Positions 27,024 to 35,452 of a DNA stretch of 64,000 bases are shown here, piece by piece. Positions within the stretch are counted from its first letter, which is position 1. Each line of letters opens with the position of its first letter. A program made the position numbers and the translations under genes. Below the pieces are notes generated by a model. That model saw only the letters and a program-made list of their open reading frames with translations. It did no database searches and was not told the origin of the DNA. The stretch spans positions 1-64,000 of the forward strand of contig NZ_JAKRNE010000002.1 in NCBI RefSeq assembly GCF_022347205.1, written 5' to 3'. Origin of the DNA: Corynebacterium sp. ACRPO. Lineage in GTDB: Bacteria; Actinomycetota; Actinomycetes; Mycobacteriales; Mycobacteriaceae.

Positions 27024-28067
27024 ATGACTACTGCTGCACCTATCGTTTCCTCAATCCGTAACCATACCGGAGTCATTGAACTCAACCGCCCCAAGGCTCT
27101 CAATTCCCTCACCCCGGAAATGATCCACCTCATTGCGGAGTCGCTGGCGCAGTGGCGCGCCAACGATGAGGTGGAACAGGTGCTGTTTACCTCGACTAGC
27201 CCCAAGGCATATTGCGCCGGCGGCGATGTTCGCTATGCCCGCGATGCGGTCAAGGAAGGCAAAGTGGATGAGGTGGATGCCTTCTTCGCCACCGAATACA
27301 CGTTGAACGGTGATATCGCGGAGTATCCCAAGCCCATCGTGGCGCTCATCGATGGCATCGCTATGGGAGGAGGTCTGGGCATTTCCGCCCATGGGTCCCA
27401 CCGCGTGGTTACGGAGAAAACCTTTGCCTCCATGCCAGAGATGAATATTGGCTATGTCACCGACGTGGGCATGGCCTATGCCGCCCAGCGTGCGGTGGGA
27501 ACGCGCGGGAAGGCCTCGGCCGAGTTGGCGAAGTTCTGGGGGATTACCGGCTACCGCATGTATGCCGCAGACCTTGTGTGGAGCGGGCTGGCCACCCACT
27601 ATGTGGCGGACGGCGAGGCCTTTGCAAGTGCGGTTATTGAGCAGGGACTAGCCACGGCGCTAGCCCAGCACGCCACCGCACCTAGCGGCGAGGCTGCCTT
27701 GGCCGAGCTTATCGACGCCATCGAGGACGCCTTTTCCCACAACACCTGGCAAGACATTTCTGCGGCCCTGGAAAAGTACCCAGAACTGAAGCAACAGGTA
27801 GAAAAGCTGACCGCGCAGGCGTGCCCGACCTCCATCGTGGCGGCCATGGAGCTATTCCACGCCGAGCAGGAGTGCAGCAGCATCCGCGAGGCCCTAGATA
27901 TGGAGACCAACCTGGGCGCTTATATGTACCGGCGTGGAGACTTTGCCGAGGGCGTGCGAGCGGTCTTGGTGGATAAAACCAACGATGCGGCATTTGAGCC
28001 TGCCGCGCTTGCCGACGTCGACGTGGACGCCCTCCGCAGCGCCCTACACCTCCACCCCGCGAAATGA
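27024..28067 (+). CDS. 3-hydroxyisobutyryl-CoA hydrolase / enoyl-CoA hydratase family
   Basis: This 347-residue crotonase-fold enzyme is of the HIBCH length class. Blocks seen are GVIELNRPKALNSLTPEMI, AYCAGGDVRYARD (oxyanion loop), IDGIAMGGGLGISAHGSHRVVTE and FASMPEMNIGYVTDVGMAY with the Glu and Asp used by HIBCH. It probably hydrolyses 3-hydroxyisobutyryl-CoA in valine breakdown. No other valine genes are adjacent. The ATG at 27024 gives a normal N-terminus, with AGGGG just upstream. Its 3' end overlaps the converging DUF6882-like gene by 24 bp. Confidence 0.88.
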   Translation: MTTAAPIVSSIRNHTGVIELNRPKALNSLTPEMIHLIAESLAQWRANDEVEQVLFTSTSPKAYCAGGDVRYARDAVKEGKVDEVDAFFATEYTLNGDIAEYPKPIVALIDGIAMGGGLGISAHGSHRVVTEKTFASMPEMNIGYVTDVGMAYAAQRAVGTRGKASAELAKFWGITGYRMYAADLVWSGLATHYVADGEAFASAVIEQGLATALAQHATAPSGEAALAELIDAIEDAFSHNTWQDISAALEKYPELKQQVEKLTAQACPTSIVAAMELFHAEQECSSIREALDMETNLGAYMYRRGDFAEGVRAVLVDKTNDAAFEPAALADVDVDALRSALHLHPAK

Positions 28068-29219
28068 TCCATAGGCGGCGCGGGCGCGATCGGCGTTGAT
28101 CCATGTGGGAGGGGGCACCGCCAACGTCGCTTTGGTGGCGGCTGGGGTCGGCTCAGGGAGGTGGAGCTGTGGGGCATCGAGGAGGACGAGGCCCACGCGG
28201 GCGTCGGCAAGCGTAGTGCCCGCCAGTGTCCAGATCCCCAAAATGGGCAAAGCTAGCTGCGGCAGCTGGTGCTCGCGCGCCAGCGGAAGCGGAAGGTGAG
28301 GGCGCACCAGTTCGGGCACGGCCTCGTCGATGCCAAAGCGCGCTAGGTTTCTTGCCAACCGCGCCGCCGCGGTGTCTTTAAACACCGGATCTGCCCAGGC
28401 CCACGTGAACTCCTCGTCCGAAATGGTCGCGATAAGCACCGCGTTGGCCGCAATCTGCCCGCCGCAATAAGACACCGTGGCGGTGGCCTTATCCACATCG
28501 AGTTCTACCGTGGCATCTGGGAAGTTGCCCTGGAAAAACATCTGGTTTTCGGTGCTTAAGTAAAAGGCGTCCTCCAAGACGCGCGCGGCCGCCAAGCCCG
28601 GGGTGATGCTGGAAATCTTGTGTACCTCGGGGCTTGGCTGTTCAAAACGCACCGTGGTGCCATCAGAAAAATGCAGGTAAGGCTCTTCCGCGGTGGAATC
28701 CATGTCTAGGTAGCGGGCGAGTGCGAGGACCGGCCCTTTCTCATCCATGTCCGCGTTGCTGTGTTGGAGACCGCGCAGCAAGGTCTGGCGAAAGTCCAGG
28801 TAGGGATGGAAATCTACCGCAACGATGGCCACGTGCTCGCCCTGCTGGGCGCGCAGCACCGGCATATTTCCCACGATGAGGGAGGCATAAGCAACCATTC
28901 GGTCGACGTCTGTGCTGGCCGTACCTGACTGCGGAAGGTCACCATAGTGCGCGGTAGCAGCGGTAGTCCAGTGCCAAGTGCCTGCGGCGATGACGGCGAG
29001 ACGCACGCCACGGAAATCAGAAACGTGCCGCGCGGAACTTATCCTCGCCTCCACTAGCTGATCGGTGACAAAGTTGCCTTTATCGTCAGTGGAGGGGCCG
29101 AGGAAATTAAATTCCACGTCGGTCGCCTCCCCGATGCGGTCTTGAAATGCGGCATTAACGCCCGCTTGAATGAAGCGGGCGTTTTGCGCGGTGCTCGATA
29201 TAGGGGCTTTCTTATCCAT
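28044..29219 (-). CDS. DUF6882-like protein of unknown function
   Basis: This 391-residue soluble protein has no signal peptide or membrane segment. It contains ARFIQAGVNAAFQDRIGEATDVEFNFLG at the start, many Trp/His-containing segments (GTWHWTTAATAHYGD, DEEFTWAWADP) and a C-terminal section GIWTLAGTTLADARVGLVLLD. The FTWAWA...W pattern is what I associate with the DUF6882 family, but this is recall, not a search. The gene is solitary, with 40 bp after it to a TetR gene and a 24-bp overlap with the converging hydrolase gene. The ATG at 29219 has a TATGCT box 11 nt upstream. Confidence 0.6.
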   Translation of the reverse strand: MDKKAPISSTAQNARFIQAGVNAAFQDRIGEATDVEFNFLGPSTDDKGNFVTDQLVEARISSARHVSDFRGVRLAVIAAGTWHWTTAATAHYGDLPQSGTASTDVDRMVAYASLIVGNMPVLRAQQGEHVAIVAVDFHPYLDFRQTLLRGLQHSNADMDEKGPVLALARYLDMDSTAEEPYLHFSDGTTVRFEQPSPEVHKISSITPGLAAARVLEDAFYLSTENQMFFQGNFPDATVELDVDKATATVSYCGGQIAANAVLIATISDEEFTWAWADPVFKDTAAARLARNLARFGIDEAVPELVRPHLPLPLAREHQLPQLALPILGIWTLAGTTLADARVGLVLLDAPQLHLPEPTPAATKATLAVPPPTWINADRARAAYGSFRGVEV

Positions 29220-29261
29220 AACTATTGCCGAGCATACGGATTAAAGCGCCCATTAGGCTAG

Positions 29262-29861
29262 CTAGTCGATGGCGCGCACGGTGGCAAAGGCTGTGCGAAC
29301 TATCTCATGCTTTGTGTGAGCGTCCAGTGATTCTTCGGCCTGGGAGCGGCGGTGGATTTCTTTCATGCTCATCGCACTGGCACCCGCACACGCTTGGAGA
29401 ATGACCGCGATCTCAAAGCGCGACTTATCCGGGACGCGTTGGTGGAAAGCTTCCAAAACTTGGTCAGCTACGACTTGGAATTGTTGGCGCTTTTTCGAGG
29501 TATGGCTCAAGTTTTCTAAAGCCTCGCCAATGGTGAAAGGAGAGGTAAAAGAATGTAGCTCTTTGCCCTCGTTTTCGGTGGCATCGAGCGTTACCTGTTC
29601 GAGGAATTCAGAAATGGATGAATTAGGAAAGACAGTGGGTACTTCCTTGGAAAACTTGGCAAGCACATCGGTGCTAAAGGACAGTAGCGCATCTGCCACG
29701 GAGGAGAAGTAGTTGTGAAAGGTGCGCGGGGAGACCCCGACGGCCGCGGTGATGCCGGAGATCGTGGCGGCTTCGGCGCCACCGTCGAGGACGAGGCGCG
29801 CTGCCGCATCGGCCATGGCCTGACGCGTAGCTCGCTTCTTTTCTTCGCGCAGACTAGCCAC
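29262..29861 (-). CDS. TetR family transcriptional regulator
   Basis: This 199-residue protein has an N-terminal TetR helix-turn-helix: REEKKRATRQAMADAAARLVLDGGAEAATISGITAAVGVSPRTFHNYFSS (about residues 4-53). The C-terminal ligand domain is not assignable. The start overlaps the stop of the MMPL gene by 8 bp, so it is the second gene of an MMPL-tetR operon and most likely represses it. Two 17-bp palindromes upstream of the MMPL gene (32332-32367) are its probable operators. Confidence 0.92.
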   Translation of the reverse strand: MASLREEKKRATRQAMADAAARLVLDGGAEAATISGITAAVGVSPRTFHNYFSSVADALLSFSTDVLAKFSKEVPTVFPNSSISEFLEQVTLDATENEGKELHSFTSPFTIGEALENLSHTSKKRQQFQVVADQVLEAFHQRVPDKSRFEIAVILQACAGASAMSMKEIHRRSQAEESLDAHTKHEIVRTAFATVRAID

Positions 29862-32232
29862 GGTGTGTCTCGCCTACCTTCTCTCGTTGTGCGCGCAGGA
29901 GTTCCTCGCGGTCGGAGTGCAGGGCTTCGCCTTCAATGTCCATATTAGGGGTGATCTTATCCAACCAGCGCGGGAACCACCATGCCTTTTTATCCAGCAC
30001 AAACATGGTAGCGGGGATGATCATCATGCGGACTACGAAGGCGTCGATAAGCACGCCCGCAGCCAGGGCAAAGCCCATGGTCTTAATGAACGGCTCGTCC
30101 ATCAAGATGAAGGCGGCAAAGACGGAAACCATAATGAGGGCCGCGGCGGTGACCACGCGCGCGCCGTGCTTAAAGCCATTCGAGGTGGCGTTGCCGGCCG
30201 TCTTGCCATTGACAAATCCCTCACGCATGCGGGTCACCAAGAAGACTTGGTAGTCCATGGCCAGGCCGAAGGTAAGGCCGATGAGCATGATGGGCAGGAA
30301 GGAAAGCAGCGGCTGTGGGTCGTCGACGATGCCGAACATGCCTTCTTGCCAAATGGCCACGGTGATGCCGAAGGTGGCAGTCATCGAAAGCGCGAATCCA
30401 GCAGCAGCGATGAGCGGTACCCAAATGGAGCGGAAGACCAGCATCAAGACGATGAAGGCCAGGCCCAGCACGATGGCTACGTATGGGATAAGCACGTTAT
30501 TGAGGCGCTCAGAAATGTCATCGAAGATCGGGGTGATACCGGTAATGCCGTAGGAACCGCCGGTCTTTTCAAACTCACCCTGGTAATCGCGCAAGTGGTT
30601 AAGGGTTTCGGTGGTTTCCTCATCGGTTGCGCCGGTGGTAGGCGTGATCATGATCTGCGCAGCATCACCGTTGTCAGTGGTCTGCACGATCTGGGCGTTT
30701 TCTACGCCGTCGTTGTCATTGAATTCTTGCAGCAGTTCCTGAAAGGCCGGCATGCGGTCCTGCTCAGGGACGTCGGCCACATCAACGAACGCGATCATCG
30801 GCGCATTGCGGCCAGGGCCAAAGGCGTCTGCCGTGATCTCATAGGCCTCGCGCTGCGGGGTGCCGGGCTTTGCGGTGCCATCGGTGGGCATGGCCAGGCG
30901 CAGCTGGGCAAATGGTACGGCCAGGATGCCCAGCACAACGACGCCCGCGATAAGGTGCAGCCACGGGTGGGCACGCACGCGGCGAACCCAGCGCAGACCC
31001 ATGGTGGGCTTTTCGTCTTCTGGGTCTGGAACCTTGGGGCCAGGCACGCGGCCGGCGAAGATCTTGGTGCCCAAAAGTCCCAGCAGGGCGGGAATGAAAG
31101 TATTGGCAACCAATACGGCGATGATCACTGTTGCCGCGGCGGCGATGGCCATGGTGCCCAGGAACGGGATGCCGATAATGGTCAGCGCGGCCAAGGCGAT
31201 GACCACGGTGGTGCCGGCGAAGACAACGGAACCGCCCGCGGTGCCCAGCGCCATGCCCATGGCGTGGGCACGGGTGGCCTTATCCATCTTCTTGAGCTCT
31301 TGGGCCAGTTCCTTTGGCGAAAGATCGTTGAGGCCAGAGGAGGTGATGAGCTCGTTGCGGAAGCGGTTGACAATAAACAGCGCGTAATCGATGCCGACGG
31401 CCAGGCCAATCATGGAGGCCAACGTCGGGGTCATATCGGAAACGGTATCCGTAAAGACCGTGGATACCTGTACGCCGAGGATGCCGATGCCCACGCCGAT
31501 GATGGCGGAAATTAGCGGCATACCAGCGGCTACGAAGGAACCGAAGGTAATCAGCAGCACGATTGCGGCGACGATGAGGCCGATCATCTCGGCGCTGCCA
31601 CCCATCTCTTGGCCCGCGGAGCTAAAGGCGTTGCCCTGGTACTTCACGGTGAGCTCGCCCTCGTCGTACTTGTTGAGGACGTCCGTGACCTTGGTCATGT
31701 CCTCTTCTGGGATGTCCATGACTTCGTTGGCGTTGAAGGTAATAGTGACGGTACCGGTAGTTTTGTCCTCGCTGAGCGGGGAGAGCTGTTGCAGGTTCTT
31801 TTGAATCTGCTCCTCCGGCATGTGCTGGGCCTTCATCTTTTCGCCCATTTGCTTTTCCATGCCGGCTGCAGCCATCACCGGGCTGACCAGTTTGTCCTGG
31901 GCCTTGAGCGCGCCAGTGTCTTTGAGCTCGCTAAGGAGGTCATCTACCTTGCCGGCTACCTGTTTATCGGTGAGGTCTTTGCCCTCCGGTGCTTGGATGA
32001 CCACCGTGCCTTCGGGAGCACTCATGGCATCGGTATCTTGGCCGAAGCGCTCCATCATTTTGTCTTGGGTGGTCGTGGAATCCATCTCCGGCATGGAGAA
32101 ATTAGGGTTCGGGGACTTGGCAAAGCCGGCGGTAAGTCCCGCCATGGCCACCAAGACGATGAGCCAAAAGGCGAGGAATGGCCACACCTTGCGGTAGGAC
32201 CAGCTGCCTAGCCGGTAGAGGAATTTAGACAT
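29854..32232 (-). CDS. MMPL/RND family transporter
   Basis: This 792-residue protein has twelve predicted helices in two halves: LAFWLIVLVAMAGLTAGFAKS, then five helices at about 185-370, then a second set near the C-terminus (VLIPYVAIVLGLAFIVLMLVF onward). Motifs include GLAVGIDYALFIVNRFRNEL and the paired FGLAMDYQVFLVTRMREGF, both with the proton-relay Asp-Tyr of MMPL proteins. Corynebacterial members export mycolate glycolipids or drugs; regulation by a co-transcribed TetR favours drug or lipid efflux. The ATG at 32232 starts at SKFLYRLGSWSYRKVWP, the usual N-terminus; longer in-frame extensions are not supported. Confidence 0.93.
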   Translation of the reverse strand: MSKFLYRLGSWSYRKVWPFLAFWLIVLVAMAGLTAGFAKSPNPNFSMPEMDSTTTQDKMMERFGQDTDAMSAPEGTVVIQAPEGKDLTDKQVAGKVDDLLSELKDTGALKAQDKLVSPVMAAAGMEKQMGEKMKAQHMPEEQIQKNLQQLSPLSEDKTTGTVTITFNANEVMDIPEEDMTKVTDVLNKYDEGELTVKYQGNAFSSAGQEMGGSAEMIGLIVAAIVLLITFGSFVAAGMPLISAIIGVGIGILGVQVSTVFTDTVSDMTPTLASMIGLAVGIDYALFIVNRFRNELITSSGLNDLSPKELAQELKKMDKATRAHAMGMALGTAGGSVVFAGTTVVIALAALTIIGIPFLGTMAIAAAATVIIAVLVANTFIPALLGLLGTKIFAGRVPGPKVPDPEDEKPTMGLRWVRRVRAHPWLHLIAGVVVLGILAVPFAQLRLAMPTDGTAKPGTPQREAYEITADAFGPGRNAPMIAFVDVADVPEQDRMPAFQELLQEFNDNDGVENAQIVQTTDNGDAAQIMITPTTGATDEETTETLNHLRDYQGEFEKTGGSYGITGITPIFDDISERLNNVLIPYVAIVLGLAFIVLMLVFRSIWVPLIAAAGFALSMTATFGITVAIWQEGMFGIVDDPQPLLSFLPIMLIGLTFGLAMDYQVFLVTRMREGFVNGKTAGNATSNGFKHGARVVTAAALIMVSVFAAFILMDEPFIKTMGFALAAGVLIDAFVVRMMIIPATMFVLDKKAWWFPRWLDKITPNMDIEGEALHSDREELLRAQREKVGETHRG

Positions 32233-32331
32233 AAAAATGTGCTTTCTTGTGCAGTATGCGTGCAATGCTTTGCGCGCGGGTGACAGTGAATATGGAATCC
32301 GCGGGGAAAAATCTGCACCCCGTGCGAAACA

Positions 32332-32367
32332 TTGCATAGTGTACGCAAAATTGCGGAATGTGTGCAA
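32332..32367. promoter_or_regulatory. Tandem 17-bp palindromic operators (TTGC-N9-GCAA)
   Basis: TTGCATAGTGTACGCAA (32332-32348) and TTGCGGAATGTGTGCAA (32351-32367) both have TTGC-N9-GCAA ends and lie 19 bp apart centre to centre. They sit about 100 bp upstream of the MMPL-tetR operon. Confidence 0.55.
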
Positions 32368-32466
32368 AGACGTGTGTGGTGGGCAATAGGAAGCTGCTCG
32401 TGAGATATACGGCTTGTGCCCTCGGGTGTATCGGCGATGGCGGTATGGGGCGGTAGACTGTCCGGC

Positions 32467-33120
32467 ATGCTCCACGCCGTTAGTTTCGCCCTTCTGGATT
32501 CCGTCAATGCCTTACTTATTGGCATCCTTGTGGCCATCGGCATCATTTTGCCCCGCGGTAAGTATCGGCGCATTGTTGCATTGGTGGTAATAGGAGATTG
32601 GGTCGGGGTGCTCGTCGCAGCGGCAGTGGTGATGTTTTTGTTGCTAGGAGTCAAAGACCAAATTGAGGCCATTTTGAGCTCACCCATTGCTGGCTGGGTC
32701 CTTGTAGCAGTGGGCATTGCGGTGGCTTTCGGATCATGGCGATCTAATGGGCAGCCCAATGCCTTAGTCAATCGGCTGCTAGAGCCGCTGCGGACGCCAT
32801 CACCGATTACCGCACTCATCGGCTTCGTAATGGGTGTGGTGCAATCGCTGACCTCGGTGCCGTTTTATTACGGGCTTATGCACTTGGCTACCGAAGATAT
32901 TGCTCCGGCCGCTCAGTACGGCGGCTTGGTGTGGTACGCCAGCCTTGCCCTGTCCCTGCCCACTGTCTGTGGCCTTTTTATTGCGGTGGTGCGCGCCCAT
33001 CCCGAATCGGCTGCCGGCCGTCTTTTTGCCGCGGCGCGCGCCAATAGCACCCAGGTGGCGCTCTTTGGCGGCTACCTCGTGGCGGTCTTCCTCATCCTCA
33101 TGGGCGTGCTTTCCCTTTAA
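32467..33120 (+). CDS. LysE/GAP-like polytopic membrane protein
   Basis: This 217-residue protein is almost all hydrophobic, with about six helices. It begins LHAVSFALLDSVNALLIGILVAIGIILP and contains GDWVGVLVAAAVVMFLLLG and PITALIGFVMGVVQSLTSVPFYYGLM. The layout recalls the LysE superfamily and its GAP (Sap-like) branch of small exporters, but no diagnostic motif is certain. A TAGACT box (32454-32459) lies 7 nt before the ATG at 32467, which supports this start over upstream in-frame codons. It is divergent from the MMPL-tetR operon. The stop overlaps that of the gamma carbonic anhydrase gene by 4 bp. Confidence 0.65.
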   Translation: MLHAVSFALLDSVNALLIGILVAIGIILPRGKYRRIVALVVIGDWVGVLVAAAVVMFLLLGVKDQIEAILSSPIAGWVLVAVGIAVAFGSWRSNGQPNALVNRLLEPLRTPSPITALIGFVMGVVQSLTSVPFYYGLMHLATEDIAPAAQYGGLVWYASLALSLPTVCGLFIAVVRAHPESAAGRLFAAARANSTQVALFGGYLVAVFLILMGVLSL

Positions 33121-33656
33121 TCAAAGGTGACCTCATCCAGGCTCAAAGCCGCATCGGATTGGCTGCGCGCGCAGTCCACGTAGCGAGCAGCATGCGGAAT
33201 GAAGGCTTGCGATTCCTCTGGGCTGAGCTCGCGGCGGACCTTGGCTGGCACGCCGGCGGCAAGGCTCCGCGGCGCAATGGTGGTTCCTTCCAGTACCACA
33301 GCGCCTGCCGCGATGAGTGAGCCGGTGCCAATAGTGCAGCGCGAGAGCAGCGAAGAGGACATACCCACCAGGGAACCGGCCTCCACATGCGCGGCATGGA
33401 CCATCGCCATGTGTCCCACCGTGACATCATCTTCTAGTACGCACGGCGTGTCCTCTTCTACGTGGAAGACGCAATTGTCCTGAATATTGCACCTAGCACC
33501 AATGCGAATCGCGCCCACGTCGCCGCGCAGGACACTGCCATAAAACACGGAGGAATCCGGGCCGATTTCTACATCGCCAATGATGGTGGCAGTGGGTGCA
33601 ATCCACGCACTGCGGTGGATGCGCGGCTTCTTTCCAGAATAAGGCAAAAGCAGCAT
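33117..33656 (-). CDS. Gamma-carbonic anhydrase family protein
   Basis: This 179-residue protein is a left-handed beta-helix of hexapeptide repeats (IIGDVEIGPDSSVFYGSVLRGDVGAIRIG). Three His in the expected places (IQDNCVFH, VTVGHMAMVHAAH) can bind a metal, and GSLVGMSSSLLSRC follows as in the family. Members are gamma-class carbonic anhydrases or PaaY/CaiE-like thioesterases; activity cannot be told from sequence. It is the last gene of a three-gene operon with two small unknown genes (gaps 18 and 11 bp). AAAGGA precedes the ATG. Confidence 0.88.
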   Translation of the reverse strand: MLLLPYSGKKPRIHRSAWIAPTATIIGDVEIGPDSSVFYGSVLRGDVGAIRIGARCNIQDNCVFHVEEDTPCVLEDDVTVGHMAMVHAAHVEAGSLVGMSSSLLSRCTIGTGSLIAAGAVVLEGTTIAPRSLAAGVPAKVRRELSPEESQAFIPHAARYVDCARSQSDAALSLDEVTFD

Positions 33657-33674
33657 GTCAGTCCTTTCAGGAAA

Positions 33675-34052
33675 CTATTCCACCACCACGGCTACGGCGG
33701 GGGAAAGCTCGTAGTCGCCGGGGTAGGGGAGGTTGTCTACGAGGGCGTCGGCAAGCGCGGGCGTCATCGGTATGACCCAGCCGTGCCGAGGATCTTTGAT
33801 GGGCAAGGCTTCCTTTTTTACGGCGGGAAAATGCACCGTCGTGGTGGGAGAATCCAGCGTAGCTGACTCGCGGGCGCGGGCTACTTCGCGCAGTACCTCG
33901 GCGCCGGGCTGGTCAGTAACGACGATGATAAGCGGCCCTGCGGTGTGGATTTCCAGCCGGTCAATGTGGGAGGTGAGCGCCGCGGAATCTGGGCGGGCCA
34001 GGCGTGGGGACTGCGCGCCGGTCAGCCGGGCAAGTGCATCTTTTAATCCCAT
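33675..34052 (-). CDS. Conserved-looking small protein, function unknown
   Basis: I do not recognise this 125-residue protein. It has no signal peptide or membrane helix. Visible segments are LKDALARLTGAQSPRLARPD at the start, RLEIHTAGPLIIVVTDQPGAEVLREVARA in the middle, and a C-terminal WVIPMTPALADALVDNLPYPGDYELSPAVAVVVE. It lies between another unknown gene (11 bp upstream) and a gamma carbonic anhydrase gene (18 bp downstream) on the same strand, so the three are probably one transcript. Confidence 0.6.
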   Translation of the reverse strand: MGLKDALARLTGAQSPRLARPDSAALTSHIDRLEIHTAGPLIIVVTDQPGAEVLREVARARESATLDSPTTTVHFPAVKKEALPIKDPRHGWVIPMTPALADALVDNLPYPGDYELSPAVAVVVE

Positions 34053-34063
34053 GGGAGCCCAGT

Positions 34064-34405
34064 CTAGTGAGCGCTCACGGTGATGGTGCGGCAGCGCTCC
34101 AAGTCGAAGTACGCACGCTGCCCGGTGGCGGCAACGCGCTCGCGGGCCACAGATTCATCGTGGGTTACGGCCGTGGCGAGGAAGACGAGTGGACCATCGG
34201 GCTGGCGCCATGTGCCGAGATACCGCGCGCCGTGTTCCTTGGCTAAGGCCAAGGCTTTGCTCACCGCGGCTGGGGTAGGCTCCGTCACCCGCAGGAGCAC
34301 CTTCCCGGTGGGGTTATAGGCGAACCCGGTGCGGGGCTGCTGGCCGGTTTCGATATCGAAGGTGCCTTCTTCGTCCGCGAGCAATTGTCGGAAAATGCGC
34401 TTCAT
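34064..34405 (-). CDS. Small protein, function unknown; first gene of operon
   Basis: I do not recognise this 113-residue protein. It reads RIFRQLLADEEGTFDIETGQQPRTGFAYNPTGKVLLRVTE, then a helix PAAVSKALALAKEHGARYLGTW and a C-terminal segment DLERCRTITVSAH. It is soluble with no clear domain. The ATG at 34405 is chosen because a TACGCT box (34418-34413) ends 7 nt upstream. This -10 overlaps that of the divergent patatin gene. It leads the operon that ends in the gamma carbonic anhydrase gene. Confidence 0.6.
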   Translation of the reverse strand: MKRIFRQLLADEEGTFDIETGQQPRTGFAYNPTGKVLLRVTEPTPAAVSKALALAKEHGARYLGTWRQPDGPLVFLATAVTHDESVARERVAATGQRAYFDLERCRTITVSAH

Positions 34406-34412
34406 TGGGCCC

Positions 34413-34422
34413 AGCGTAGTAT
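34413..34422. promoter_or_regulatory. Overlapping divergent -10 boxes, unknown gene and patatin gene
   Basis: TACGCT on the minus strand (34418-34413) is 7 nt before the ATG at 34405. TAGTAT on the plus strand (34417-34422) is 8 nt before the ATG at 34431. They share the TA at 34417-34418, the same design as at 11011-11020. Confidence 0.55.
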
Positions 34423-34430
34423 GGGGCACC

Positions 34431-35300
34431 ATGATTGACGCCAGTAACACCGCACTCGTTATTGAAGGCGGCGGCATGCGCAATTCCTATACTGCCGCCT
34501 GTATGGTCAAACTCATCGAAGAAGGCGTGGACTTTGGCTGGGTAGGCGGCGTCTCTGCCGGGGCATCGCACACCGTTAATTACTTGTCGCGCGATGCCCG
34601 CCGCGCCGAAGAGTCTTTTACGGACTTTGCTAAAAACCCTAGCTTCGGTGGCGTGGGTTCGCTGGTGCGTGGCACCGGGTATTTCAATGCCGAGTACATC
34701 TATGAGCGCGCAGCAGACAGGGATTTGCCCTTTGATTGGCAGTCCTACTGCGAGCATCCGGCCGATATGGTGCTTGCTGCAGCGCGCGCCGATACCGGCG
34801 AGTCTGTTTACTGGACTCGCCAGGACATCCACACCCCGGAAGATCTCTTCGTGCGCGTGCGCGCTTCCTCCACGCTGCCGCTGATTATGCCGATGCGATT
34901 TATCGACGGCGCGCCGTACGTGGACGGTGCTTTGGGCTCTTCCGGTGGCATTACCATTGCGCAAGCAGAAGAGGCCGGATACGAGAAGTTTCTGTTTATT
35001 GGTACTAAGCCGCGCGGGTATGTGCGCCCGGAGGTTGCGCGCCCAGCCTTCGTCCGCCGCATCTTCCGCAGGTACCCCGCTATTGCCGACGCCCTTATAG
35101 CCCGCCCCGCCCTCTATAACGCAGCCAAAGATCGGCTTTTGGAGTTGGAGCGCCAAGGGAAGGCGCATTTATTTTTCCCGGAAGATATGCAGGTGGCCTC
35201 CACCGAACGCAACGTACACAAGCTGCGGGCGAACTATCAGGCAGGGAAAGCCCAGACCTACACGGAGTGGCCACGGTGGAAGGAATTCCTCCTCGATTAG
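34431..35300 (+). CDS. Patatin-like phospholipase
   Basis: This 289-residue protein has the patatin oxyanion loop ALVIEGGGMRNSYTA, the nucleophile motif GVSAGAS (GxSxG) and the catalytic Asp in PYVDGALGSSGG. This is the RssA/YjjU-like bacterial branch of Ser-Asp dyad lipases. It has no signal peptide, so it probably acts on phospholipids or acyl esters in the cytoplasm or at the inner membrane face. The ATG at 34431 has a TAGTAT box 8 nt upstream, and upstream in-frame extensions would run into the divergent gene. The substrate is unknown. Confidence 0.9.
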   Translation: MIDASNTALVIEGGGMRNSYTAACMVKLIEEGVDFGWVGGVSAGASHTVNYLSRDARRAEESFTDFAKNPSFGGVGSLVRGTGYFNAEYIYERAADRDLPFDWQSYCEHPADMVLAAARADTGESVYWTRQDIHTPEDLFVRVRASSTLPLIMPMRFIDGAPYVDGALGSSGGITIAQAEEAGYEKFLFIGTKPRGYVRPEVARPAFVRRIFRRYPAIADALIARPALYNAAKDRLLELERQGKAHLFFPEDMQVASTERNVHKLRANYQAGKAQTYTEWPRWKEFLLD

Positions 35301-35438
35301 TTCACTATGGGCGTTAGCTGTGAGATGTGCCGCTGCTGGGGGTGGGTGGCCCCTGGTGAAAAGGGTCTAAGCAGTAGCGATGCCATTGGTGGTCGTTAAA
35401 GAATGTGCCTTTCACGTGGAACTTTGGGGGAAAATGCC

Positions 35439-35444
35439 TAAAAT
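35439..35444 (+). promoter_or_regulatory. -10 box of the AAE transporter gene (TAAAAT)
   Basis: TAAAAT ends 8 nt before the GTG at 35453. This decides that start over the in-frame GTG at 35405. Confidence 0.6.
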
Positions 35445-35452
35445 ATTCCAGC

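Noticed and set aside
29863..31515. A 550-codon open frame antisense to the MMPL gene
   Set aside because: It has Gly/His/Asp-rich composition typical of the opposite strand of a high-G+C membrane gene, no domain, and the MMPL frame is unmistakable.
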